7,478 bases of DNA from an uncultured Actinomycetes bacterium (GCA_937862675.1 CALMEC010000149.1:1-7478); one strand, 5' to 3'. Shown: positions 1 to 5,431, counted from the first letter of the stretch. Made by a program: numbers and translations. Notes: generated by a model not told the origin, from the sequence alone.

Positions 1-144
1 CAAAACACTGCGAGCGGCACATAGCGCGGAGAGCGTGTGAAAACCTAGAGATGGCGGGCAGTCGAGAATGACGACGTCATAGTTGTCTTCAACTGACGCG
101 AGTGCACTTGCGATGCGCGAGAAAAACATCCGCTCGGAGCCGCG
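1..144 (-). pseudogene. Fragment of a RepA/ParA-type plasmid partition ATPase
   Basis: Read on the minus strand, this stretch encodes about 48 residues that match the middle of RepA/ParA partition ATPases. The segment FFSRIASALASVEDNYDVV is followed by ILDCPPSLG, the Walker B-like motif of ParA proteins, and then TLSALCAA. ParA-type ATPases segregate low-copy plasmids by binding ATP and DNA, and the wording here most resembles RepA of alphaproteobacterial repABC plasmids. The frame has neither its own start nor stop: it begins in frame directly from IS66 transposase sequence and runs off the left edge. The Walker A loop is absent. It is therefore a piece and not a working gene. The protein-level match comes from memory of the family; the donor group is an inference. 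Confidence 0.7.
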
Positions 145-351
145 GTTGCGTTCGGCCAGGACCTTGTAGCCTGCGTAGCCATCAACCTGCAGCGTGCCCA
201 CGAAGCCCTGAAGATGCCGGATCGGCTGCTCGGCCTTGCGGTCGGGCGCATAGACATAGGCGACGCCCGGTGGGTCGCTTCCGTTCCATGGTCGGTCATC
301 GCGGGCGTAGGCCCAGAGCTGCCCGGTCTTGGTCTTGCCGCGGCCGGGATC
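145..351 (-). pseudogene. Fragment of IS66-family transposase (TnpC)
   Basis: The minus strand encodes about 69 residues of the IS66 TnpC catalytic region. The conserved DPGRGKTKTGQLWAYARDDR is followed by VAYVYAPDRKAEQPI and LQVDGYAGYKVLAER. In complete IS66 transposases the block lies in the DDE nuclease core (DUF6444/Transposase_IS66 region), and DGYAGY carries one of the catalytic acids. Homology stops at the Asp codon at 349-351 and at the Asn codon at 145-147, where the frame passes directly into RepA/ParA sequence. There are no terminal inverted repeats, no TnpA/TnpB and no start or stop codon, so this is an internal scrap of an element. IS66 elements of this type are commonest in Proteobacteria, which makes it foreign to the actinobacterial DNA that follows. 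Confidence 0.8.
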
Positions 352-735
352 CCGTACGTGCGGGAGGAACGGCTGGGAGGGCTGCGCTCCGCGACCCCCG
401 GGATCCAGGCCGCGGTGAACGGATTCTGGGAGAACCGGAGCTTCCACCGGTACGCCGACTACGCGCTCGGCGCGGCTTTCGCCGAGGGCCTCGACCACCT
501 GGCCGATCTGGCGGCCCCGCCCGAGCTTCCGGTGATCATGTGCTCGGAGGCGGTGTGGTGGCGCTGCCATCGACGGATCATCGCCGACCACCTCATCGCC
601 CGCGGCGTCCCGGTGGCGCATCTCATGCCCGACGGGCGGCTCACTCCCGCCACCCTCACCAGTGGCGCCCGGCCGCAGGCGGACGGCATGGTCACCTATC
701 CGGGGCGGGAGAACGGGCCACCGCGTGGGGGCTGA
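214..735 (+). CDS. DUF488 family protein, 5'-truncated
   Basis: From about 334 the frame matches the C-terminal two thirds of DUF488 proteins: LAAAGIPYVREERLGGLR, then RSFHRYADYALGAAF, then MCSEAVWWRCHRRIIADHL with the family's conserved Cys and Cys-His pair, and a final region ending in GMVTYPG. The family's usual opening, a short strand with TIGHS followed by a VDVR motif, is missing, so roughly 55-60 N-terminal residues have been lost. The ATG at 214 and the first 40 codons lie antisense to the IS66 fragment, so the open frame given here starts in foreign DNA and its first 40 residues are probably meaningless. The biochemical role of DUF488 is not established. The gene lies 67 bp upstream of a DUF2945 gene on the same strand, and the two are probably co-transcribed. 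Membership of the family is confident; whether the gene is really broken depends on whether the left end is a chimera. Confidence 0.8.
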   Translation: MPDRLLGLAVGRIDIGDARWVASVPWSVIAGVGPELPGLGLAAAGIPYVREERLGGLRSATPGIQAAVNGFWENRSFHRYADYALGAAFAEGLDHLADLAAPPELPVIMCSEAVWWRCHRRIIADHLIARGVPVAHLMPDGRLTPATLTSGARPQADGMVTYPGRENGPPRGG

Positions 736-790
736 AGGTACGTGGGCTCGGCGGTCGGTCACGGTCGCGGAATCCACGGGACGCGACACA

Positions 791-796
791 GGAGAG
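791..796 (+). promoter_or_regulatory. Ribosome binding site of the DUF2945 gene
   Basis: GGAGAG lies 6 bases before the ATG at 803. It supports this start over the longer upstream frame beginning at 662, which overlaps the DUF488 coding region. Confidence 0.7.
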
Positions 797-802
797 AAGA
801 CC

Positions 803-1018
803 ATGGAGACGCATTTTGAGGTCGGTGACCATGTCGCGTGGGACTCCGAGGCCGGTCGGGTGAGCGGTCGCATCATCGAAGTCCACACCGCGGACTTCGA
901 TTACAAGGGGCACACGCATCGCGCCAGCCCGGACGACCCCCAGTACGAGATCGCGAGCGACGCGACCGACCACATCGCCGCGCACAGGGGCGGTGTGCTC
1001 AGGCGACTTCCCGACTGA
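803..1018 (+). CDS. DUF2945 / HVA1-type Tudor domain protein
   Basis: This 71-residue protein is built around one small beta-barrel domain of the DUF2945 (HVA1, Tudor-like) type. The visible signature is FEVGDHVAWDSEAGRVSGRI followed by IEVHTADFDYKGHTHRAS, then the acidic DDPQYEIASD strand pair and a C-terminal HIAAHRGGVLRRL. It is cytoplasmic, with no signal or membrane segment, and its length is normal for the family. The molecular function is unknown; a Tudor-like fold hints at ligand or nucleic-acid binding, but nothing here proves it. The ATG was chosen because of the good GGAGAG ribosome binding site and because family homology begins almost at once. It follows the DUF488 gene by 67 bp on the same strand, and these two families are often neighbours in actinobacteria. 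Confidence 0.85.
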   Translation: METHFEVGDHVAWDSEAGRVSGRIIEVHTADFDYKGHTHRASPDDPQYEIASDATDHIAAHRGGVLRRLPD

Positions 1019-1248
1019 GGGCGCGACCACGTCTCGTGGCGAGCCGCCAGTGGGCACGGCGCGACTTGGGGAACTGGGACGACGGACGGGCGGTCATATC
1101 GCGTCCTGTGCTTCAGGTACGCCGGCTCGGCGCCGATGTGTCTGATGACCCGGTGACATGAGCGGCGGAGTCCGTCGCGTGTTCGCGGACCGGGACTGGA
1201 CATCACGGATGACGGACGGGCGGGGCGGCAGGAGGGCCGGGCGAGACG
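1019..1248 (+). other. Spacer between DUF2945 and CAP genes
   Basis: No gene is seen in these 230 bp. A small perfect inverted repeat, CCACG-tct-CGTGG at 1027-1039, sits just after the DUF2945 stop and could be a weak terminator, though it has no T tract. The 13-mer GACGGACGGGCGG occurs twice (1081-1093 and 1211-1223). The promoter of the CAP gene should lie here, but no convincing -10/-35 pair stands out. Confidence 0.4.
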
Positions 1249-2748
1249 ATGCGACGCGGGCTTGTCGGAGCGATCTTGGTGGCGGTGGCGGCGGGGGGCC
1301 CGGCCCAGGCGTCGGCCCTCGACACATGGGACCGGGGTGCGGTCAAGGACGCCTACGCCGCCGCCGTCGTCGACGGCCGGCGTGTGTCGCCGGGGGGGAC
1401 GGGGTCGGCGGACACGTGCACGGCCGGCACCGAGTCTCCCGCGTCGCAGGCCGCCGGTCTGGCCGCGGTGAACTTCGCCCGCGCCATGAACGGGCTTCCT
1501 CCCGTGAGCCTCGATGCGTCGCTGAGCAATCGTGCGCTGTCGGCGGCGATGATGATGACCGCGAACAACTCGCTGAGTCACTCTCCGCCGTCGACCTGGC
1601 GCTGCTGGACGCAGGAGGGCAGCACGGCGGCCGGGACGTCGAACCTGGGCCTCGGGTATCGAACCTCCACTGCGACCGTCATCGACGGATACATCGGCGA
1701 TCCCGGCGACGGAAACCGGGCCGCCGGTCACCGCCGGTGGATCCTCCTGCCGACGCTCGGGACCATCGGGATCGGGACGACCTCCAATGCGAACGCGCTG
1801 ACGGTCATCGGGACCGGCCGGCAGTCGCGGGTCGCCGCGGAGACGGTGTCGTGGCCGCCGTCCGGATATGTGCCCTGGCCGCTGGTGTACGGCCGTTTCA
1901 GCCTGTCGTCGTCCAAGTATCCGGGTGCCGACTACAGCAACGCGCAGGTCACCGTCACCGCGAACGGGACGCCGCTCGGCGTCACGGTGAATCCGGTCGC
2001 GAACGGGTACGGCGACAACACGGTCGTCGCCGATGTCGCGACCCCCGCCGCGCTGCGCAACGCCCAGGCCGACACGACATTCGTCATGACCGTCTCGAAC
2101 GTCTCCGTCTCCGGGTCGCCGGTTCCGCTCACCCTGTCATCACGGACGATCGCGTTCGATCCCGGCGCCGCCATCGTGAACACCGGTGGCGGCAGTGCCA
2201 GTGCCGGTACGGATACCGGCAAGAACCCGCTCACGCCGTCCGGCCCCTCTGGTGCGACCGCGTCAGCGGGATCGGCGTCGACATGGACGTCCACGTCCGC
2301 GACGGCGCAGTGCCCGACCCGGCCGCGGTTCAACAGCGTCATCTACGCGGACGGGGTCACGTCCTTCTACTATCGCCCGCAGTCCGGCCAGACGATCCGG
2401 GGAGCCCGTCGCTCCGGCGCCGCGCTTCGCGGGATGCTCGGGAGTCCTTCGGGGCGGTCGCGTCTTCCGCGAGTGGAGTACGCGACGGCCGTCGCTGTGA
2501 ACGAGAAGCGCCTGCCGTGGTTCGCACGGAAGATCGGTCCGCGCCGGGTGATGACGGCGATCATGTCCGATGCGTCGTCCGGCGCGTATACGGGGATCCG
2601 GTTGCCGTACCGCCCGGCGTCGGGCACGTACGCGAAGCTGATCCTCCCGAACGGGACCGTCCACAGCATGGCCACCGGGTGTGCCGGAGTGACGAGCTAC
2701 GGGACGATCTACGCGCAGAACATCATGGTGGGCCGCACGAGCGGTTAG
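1249..2748 (+). CDS. Secreted CAP-domain (SCP/CRISP-type) protein
   Basis: This 499-residue protein starts with a classical Sec signal peptide: Arg2-Arg3, a hydrophobic core at about residues 5-17, and an AQA-SA cleavage site near residue 21. A CAP domain follows at about 65-190. It shows VNFARAMNGLPPVSLD, an LSHS histidine (His111), NLGLG and the hallmark AAGHRRWIL (His161), ending in GTIGIG. Cys57 and Cys119 may form a disulfide. Residues about 205-305 are beta-rich and look Ig-like. Residues 311-353 are a Gly/Ser/Thr linker. The last 145 residues form an unrecognised domain with Cys355 and Cys478. CAP proteins are extracellular and have varied roles; the substrate or partner here is unknown. 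The GGAGGG at 1231-1236 is 12 bases before the ATG, longer than ideal, but the signal peptide fixes the start well. The gene appears to be a single transcription unit on the chromosome. Confidence 0.85.
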   Translation: MRRGLVGAILVAVAAGGPAQASALDTWDRGAVKDAYAAAVVDGRRVSPGGTGSADTCTAGTESPASQAAGLAAVNFARAMNGLPPVSLDASLSNRALSAAMMMTANNSLSHSPPSTWRCWTQEGSTAAGTSNLGLGYRTSTATVIDGYIGDPGDGNRAAGHRRWILLPTLGTIGIGTTSNANALTVIGTGRQSRVAAETVSWPPSGYVPWPLVYGRFSLSSSKYPGADYSNAQVTVTANGTPLGVTVNPVANGYGDNTVVADVATPAALRNAQADTTFVMTVSNVSVSGSPVPLTLSSRTIAFDPGAAIVNTGGGSASAGTDTGKNPLTPSGPSGATASAGSASTWTSTSATAQCPTRPRFNSVIYADGVTSFYYRPQSGQTIRGARRSGAALRGMLGSPSGRSRLPRVEYATAVAVNEKRLPWFARKIGPRRVMTAIMSDASSGAYTGIRLPYRPASGTYAKLILPNGTVHSMATGCAGVTSYGTIYAQNIMVGRTSG

Positions 2749-2764
2749 CGAAGGCCGGACGGCG

Positions 2765-2791
2765 CGGATGCCCGGAGCGGTCTCGCATCCG
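2765..2791 (+). terminator. Possible terminator hairpin after the CAP gene
   Basis: CGGATGC (2765-2771) pairs perfectly with GCATCCG (2785-2791) around a 13-base loop, 17 bp after the CAP stop. There is no T tract, so it may be a weak or Rho-assisted terminator. CCCGGA (2771-2776) and TCCGGG (2795-2800) offer an alternative stem. Confidence 0.4.
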
Positions 2792-2832
2792 TCATCCGGG
2801 AGTCATGGTCCCATCGTCACGGACGAGTTCCC

Positions 2833-2838
2833 TAACCT
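2833..2838 (+). promoter_or_regulatory. Candidate -10 box for leaderless murB
   Basis: TAACCT (TAnnnT pattern) ends 9 bases before the GTG start of murB, and no Shine-Dalgarno sequence precedes that GTG. A transcript from this box would start at or next to the GTG, which fits leaderless translation, common in actinobacteria. No clear -35 box is seen, so this rests on position and on the lack of a ribosome binding site. Confidence 0.35.
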
Positions 2839-2847
2839 GAGCAGGCC

Positions 2848-3897
2848 GTGATCTCCCCCCGACTCTCCGACCACACGACCCTGCGTCTCGGCGGTGCCGC
2901 CGACCGGATCGTCGCCGCACGTGACGAGCACACCCTGATCGACGTCGTCCGGGAGGCGGACGCCGCGGGCACCGACCTGCTGCTCGTCGGCGGTGGGTCG
3001 AACATCGTCGCCGCCGACCAGCGTCCCGCCGAGCTCGCCGTCCTGATCGCGACCACGGGCGCTGCGGTCGACGGTGACCTCGTCCGCGTCGCGGCCGGTG
3101 AGCCGTGGGACGCCTTCGTCTCCCGCTGCGTCGAGGACGGACGCGATGACGTCGCCTGCCTTTCGGGGATCCCCGGATCGGTCGGTGCGACGCCGATCCA
3201 GAACGTCGGCGCCTACGGCCAGGAGGTCGCGGGGCTGATCGACTCCGTGCGCGCGTTCGATCGTGTCGACGGCACGATCGACGTGCTCGACCCGGATGAG
3301 TGCGGGTTCGGATACCGCAGCAGCCGGTTCAAGTCCGATCCGTCGCGGTTCGTCGTACTCGACGTCGCGTTCCGACTTCCGGTCGGCGGCGGATGCGAGG
3401 TCCGATACGCGGAACTCGCCGCGTCCCTCGGCGTGACGGCCGGTGAGCGCGTCGATGGTCGGGCGGTACGCGAGGCGGTCCTCGCGCTGCGCCGTGGCAA
3501 GGGCATGGTGCTCGACCCGACGGACCCCGACACGGTCAGCGCGGGCTCGTTCTTCACGAACCCCGTGCTCGACCCGGACCGGTTCGCCGCACTCGAACAG
3601 CGTGTCCGCGACCGGCTCGGCGACGGTGTGACACCGCCCCGCTTCCCGGCCGGCGACGGCACCGACGCGCTCAAGACGAGCGCGGCCTGGCTCATCGAGC
3701 GGGCGGGCTTCGGCCGCGGCTACGGCAACCCGACGGGCATCGCGATCTCGTCCAAGCACGTCCTGGCGCTGACCAACCGCGGGGAGGGGACGACGGCCGA
3801 GCTGGTCGCGCTGGCACGGGAGATCGCCACCGGCGTGGAGGAGGCGTTCGGCGTGGCGCTGGTCCCGGAGCCGGTCTTCGTCGGCGATCGGTGGTAG
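2848..3897 (+). CDS. murB: UDP-N-acetylenolpyruvoylglucosamine reductase (MurB, type I)
   Basis: MurB is the cytoplasmic flavoenzyme that reduces UDP-GlcNAc-enolpyruvate to UDP-MurNAc with NADPH, the second committed step of peptidoglycan synthesis. The 349 residues cover the whole family: DHTTLRLGG at the N-terminus, the FAD-binding LLVGGGSNIV (about 45-54), the GIPGSVGATPIQNVGAYGQE loop (108-127), GYRSSRFK (155-162), SAGSFFTNP (231-239), KTSAAWLIERAGF (276-288) and the C-terminal LVPEPVFVG. Arg157, Tyr187, Ser234 and Glu341 match E. coli Arg159, Tyr190, Ser229 and Glu325; Ser and Glu are the catalytic proton donors, and the length matches type I enzymes. The GTG start has no ribosome binding site but is where homology begins. 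It is intact and lies next to the tRNA-Thr attachment site, on the chromosomal side of the element. Confidence 0.95.
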   Translation: MISPRLSDHTTLRLGGAADRIVAARDEHTLIDVVREADAAGTDLLLVGGGSNIVAADQRPAELAVLIATTGAAVDGDLVRVAAGEPWDAFVSRCVEDGRDDVACLSGIPGSVGATPIQNVGAYGQEVAGLIDSVRAFDRVDGTIDVLDPDECGFGYRSSRFKSDPSRFVVLDVAFRLPVGGGCEVRYAELAASLGVTAGERVDGRAVREAVLALRRGKGMVLDPTDPDTVSAGSFFTNPVLDPDRFAALEQRVRDRLGDGVTPPRFPAGDGTDALKTSAAWLIERAGFGRGYGNPTGIAISSKHVLALTNRGEGTTAELVALAREIATGVEEAFGVALVPEPVFVGDRW

Positions 3898-4010
3898 GGG
3901 GCGTTGCAGACATCAGGGAGTGGGGCCTCAACATCCCGTCTTCGCTGGCGTCGGCTGGTTGCGCTGATGGGGGGATCATCCGCGCAAGCGACGTGATGCG
4001 GCCGTGAACG

Positions 4011-4077
4011 CCCCGCGTCGGCCTCGAGCATCGGGGAAGTGCCCGGGCAATCCCCGAGCATCGAAGCCGACGCGGGG
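4011..4077. repeat. Long near-perfect palindrome overlapping the tRNA 3' end
   Basis: The arms at 4011-4037 and 4051-4077 are 27 bases each. The outer 12 bp are perfectly complementary (CCCCGCGTCGGC with GCCGACGCGGGG). The inner part pairs again through TCGGGGA/TCCCCGA with a 3-base mismatch in between. The 13-base centre contains the palindrome TGCCCGGGCA, so the whole 67 bp is nearly symmetrical. The 9-mer CGAGCATCG also occurs in the same direction in both arms (4025-4033 and 4055-4063). On the minus strand this follows the tRNA-Thr, and the right arm includes the last 13 bases of the tRNA. It may be the tRNA gene's terminator hairpin, though no T tract follows. Confidence 0.75.
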
Positions 4078-4106
4078 ACTCGAACCCCGGACCCCTTCAT
4101 TACGAG
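4065..4106 (-). tRNA. Partial tRNA-Thr(CGU), 3' half: attachment-site remnant
   Basis: Read on the minus strand, these 42 bases match tRNA positions 32-73 exactly: a 7-base anticodon loop CTCGTAA with anticodon CGT, the 3' side of the anticodon stem (TGAAG), a 5-base variable loop, a 5-bp T stem with loop TTCGAGT, the 7-base acceptor strand CGTCGGC and discriminator T. The 5' half is missing: upstream there is no D arm, no GCCGACG acceptor partner and no CTTCA to complete the anticodon stem. This is the classic scar left when an element integrates at the 3' end of a tRNA gene. The displaced 3' half stays at one end, and the intact tRNA is rebuilt at the other, here expected to the right of the window. 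CCA is not encoded. Confidence 0.75.
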
Positions 4107-4169
4107 TAGTGGGGCGCAACTGACGATGTTGTCGTAGATACGGTGATTCACCGGACAGATGCTCTGGCG

Positions 4170-4190
4170 GTGGTCCTACCGTGGTCCTAC
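4170..4190. repeat. Tandem pair of GTGGTCCTAC repeats near the attachment site
   Basis: GTGGTCCTAC occurs at 4170-4179 and 4181-4190, an 11-bp period. The pair lies about 65 bp inside the element from the tRNA fragment. The distance and arrangement resemble arm-type binding sites of tyrosine integrases, but this is inferred from position only. Confidence 0.4.
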
Positions 4191-4218
4191 GGTGCAGGGT
4201 GACGGGGCGGTGGGTCGG

Positions 4219-4830
4219 CTACGGTCGCACGTAGTTTCTCTTGTCCTCTACGGCGGAGAACGCCGCTTCATCCAACCAATGGCACCACATGCCGCGTTGC
4301 GCGAGGCTGTAGCTGCGCTGGAAAGGTGACCTCCACGCCGCTACTTCTGCCCGACAACGATGCTCCTCACGGACGAATTCAAGGGCCGGCCTGAGGTCCG
4401 TGTCGGCACTGAACAAGATTCCGACGTCGTACCGGCCCCGTATCGCGTCAGCAACGAAGTCGACGGCGAGAGCGACGTCGACGCCCTTCTCACGGGGACG
4501 CTCCCCATCGTTCCAGCCCCGGTAGTTCAACACTCGGTGCACGACGCGGACTCGGTGATCACGTCGCCACTGGGCGGCCTGACGCTCCCAGGCGGCATGC
4601 GCCCCCGATTGCTTCTCCGGGTGCGGCTGCCCACGGTACACGCGGACCTCGACGAGTTCACGCGGTGCGCCATCCGCCCCGCCGGCCTCGGTGATCTTCA
4701 GTCCGACGGCGAGCGGGTCGAAGTGCCCGGCCTGAGGGGGAGCGTCCCATCCCTGGTTGAACGCTTCACGGGCTCCCCGGCGCGCATTCTCATAGTCGAT
4801 GTACACGATGACGCGTTCGGAGACGTGCAT
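4219..4830 (-). CDS. NYN-domain (PIN-like) nuclease, probable cargo gene
   Basis: This 203-residue protein consists of essentially one NYN domain, a PIN-like fold found in metal-dependent RNases. It opens with VIVYIDYENARRG, where Asp12 is the first catalytic acid. EVRVYRGQPHPEK (61-73) is the second core strand. GVDVALAVDFVADA (117-130) contributes Asp118 and Asp124, and YDVGILFSADTDLRPALEF (134-152) contributes the last acids, Asp143 and Asp145. All expected acidic residues are present, so it should be active. The target is unknown. The ATG at 4830 was chosen because homology begins at once and a GGGGG run lies 7 bases before it; the frame is open for another 94 codons upstream, but these look non-coding. 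It stands alone between the attachment site and a long non-coding region, which suggests cargo with its own promoter. A role in defence or RNA processing is possible but not shown. Confidence 0.8.
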   Translation of the reverse strand: MHVSERVIVYIDYENARRGAREAFNQGWDAPPQAGHFDPLAVGLKITEAGGADGAPRELVEVRVYRGQPHPEKQSGAHAAWERQAAQWRRDHRVRVVHRVLNYRGWNDGERPREKGVDVALAVDFVADAIRGRYDVGILFSADTDLRPALEFVREEHRCRAEVAAWRSPFQRSYSLAQRGMWCHWLDEAAFSAVEDKRNYVRP

Positions 4831-4907
4831 GGACGGACCCCCAGAAAGAGACAATCCCCGCCAATCGGTGCCGACGAGCGGCAACGACGACGGGGAGCAA
4901 TACCCAC

Positions 4908-4936
4908 AGTATCGGCCACGGCGACCGAGAACACAA
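4908..4936 (-). promoter_or_regulatory. Candidate promoter of the NYN gene
   Basis: On the minus strand TTGTGT (4936-4931) is followed after exactly 17 bases by GATACT (4913-4908). These match the sigma-70-type consensus at 3 of 6 and 4 of 6 positions. It would give a leader of about 70 nt before the ATG at 4830. Confidence 0.4.
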
Positions 4937-5004
4937 CCCCACAACTGAACGAGAGAACGACGAAGCGACTGCGCCCAGGGGTTCCGCCATCCTGCGGATG
5001 AGGG

Positions 5005-5022
5005 GAGGGGGGCAACCCCCTC
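5005..5022 (+). repeat. Perfect 7-bp hairpin with GCAA loop
   Basis: GAGGGGG (5005-5011) pairs with CCCCCTC (5016-5022) around GCAA. In plus-strand RNA this is a GNRA tetraloop on a very stable stem. On the minus strand the loop reads TTGC. It could be a terminator or part of a structured RNA; no T tract follows on either side. Confidence 0.5.
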
Positions 5023-5082
5023 GGGCAAGGAGACGGCCGCGCGAGCAGTTGCCAACCTCGGACAGATACCCCATCGGGGAAG

Positions 5083-5156
5083 GGGGGACCGGCACGAAAA
5101 CCGGTTCCCCATTCACGAAACCGTGAAAAACGGTCCCCCGGGCCCGTCGGTCCCCC
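5083..5156. repeat. Nested inverted and direct repeats (CGGTCCCCC cluster)
   Basis: GGGGGACCG (5083-5091) and CGGTCCCCC (5131-5139) form a perfect 9-bp closing stem. Inside it lie TTCACG-AAAC-CGTGAA (5112-5127) and ACCGG/CCGGT (5088-5105, an alternative pairing). CGGTCCCCC is repeated at 5148-5156, and a variant, CGGTTCCCC, is at 5102-5110. The mix of direct copies and nested stems resembles iteron or cruciform regions of replication origins, or operator clusters. Confidence 0.55.
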
Positions 5157-5292
5157 AGGGCTAGAGATTCCTTTTCCCTTCCCCCAGTCTTTGGTTGTCA
5201 GGCGCTGCGCACGACCTGTCGGCTGCTCGCCGTGTGTACGGGTCTGGGCGGTTCTCTACGGGTTCCGGTGGTGCTATCCGGGTCCAGTGACC

Positions 5293-5400
5293 CCATGCCT
5301 GCCCCGTGCGGCACCCACTCCATGCGTGCCTCGTGTGACACCCGACCCATGAAGCACGGTCGAGGGGGTCGACCCATCAAGAAAACCGGCAGGGAGGGAA
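5293..5400. repeat. Tandem 27-bp repeat array, four degenerate units
   Basis: CCAT recurs at 5293, 5320, 5347 and 5374, exactly 27 bp apart. Units 1 and 2 agree at 20 of 27 positions; units 3 and 4 keep mainly the first bases (CCATGAAG and CCATCAAG). Units 1 and 2 carry a dyad at the same offset: GTGCGGCAC (5306-5314) and GTGTGACAC (5333-5341). The two differences are compensatory and keep the symmetry. A perfect 10-bp palindrome, GGGTCGACCC, spans the unit 3/4 border. The array may be iterons or operators. Confidence 0.5.
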
Positions 5401-5431
5401 AAGAAGAGGCCGGGGTCTACCTGTGGGGGTA

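Larger units (their letters stand above)
3898..4218. other. Gene-free junction region between murB and the element
   Basis: These 321 bp lie between the converging murB and NYN genes. No protein-coding gene is supported. The region holds a large near-palindrome (4011-4077), a partial tRNA-Thr (4065-4106) and a pair of 11-bp direct repeats (4170-4190), each listed separately. This is where chromosome meets the integrated element. Confidence 0.6.

Noticed and set aside
1..351. Complete IS66 insertion sequence or plasmid partition locus
   Set aside because: Only internal pieces are present, with no terminal inverted repeats, no starts or stops and no companion genes.
1158..2840. 560-codon plus-strand open frame across the CAP gene
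   Set aside because: It is another frame of the CAP gene. Its translation is dominated by Arg, Gly and Asp with no domain, while the CAP frame has a signal peptide and family motifs.
2803..3759. 318-codon minus-strand open frame opposite murB
   Set aside because: It is antisense to a fully conserved murB. Long antisense frames are expected in GC-rich genes, and the translation has no recognisable motif.
4065..4150. Intact tRNA-Thr
   Set aside because: The D arm, the 5' acceptor strand and the 5' side of the anticodon stem are absent upstream of the anticodon loop on the minus strand.
4360..5001. 213-codon plus-strand open frame opposite the NYN gene
   Set aside because: The minus strand encodes a complete NYN domain with all catalytic acids; the plus frame has none and has no ribosome binding site.
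5293..5400. CRISPR array
   Set aside because: The 27-bp units abut directly with no unique spacers, and no cas gene is present.
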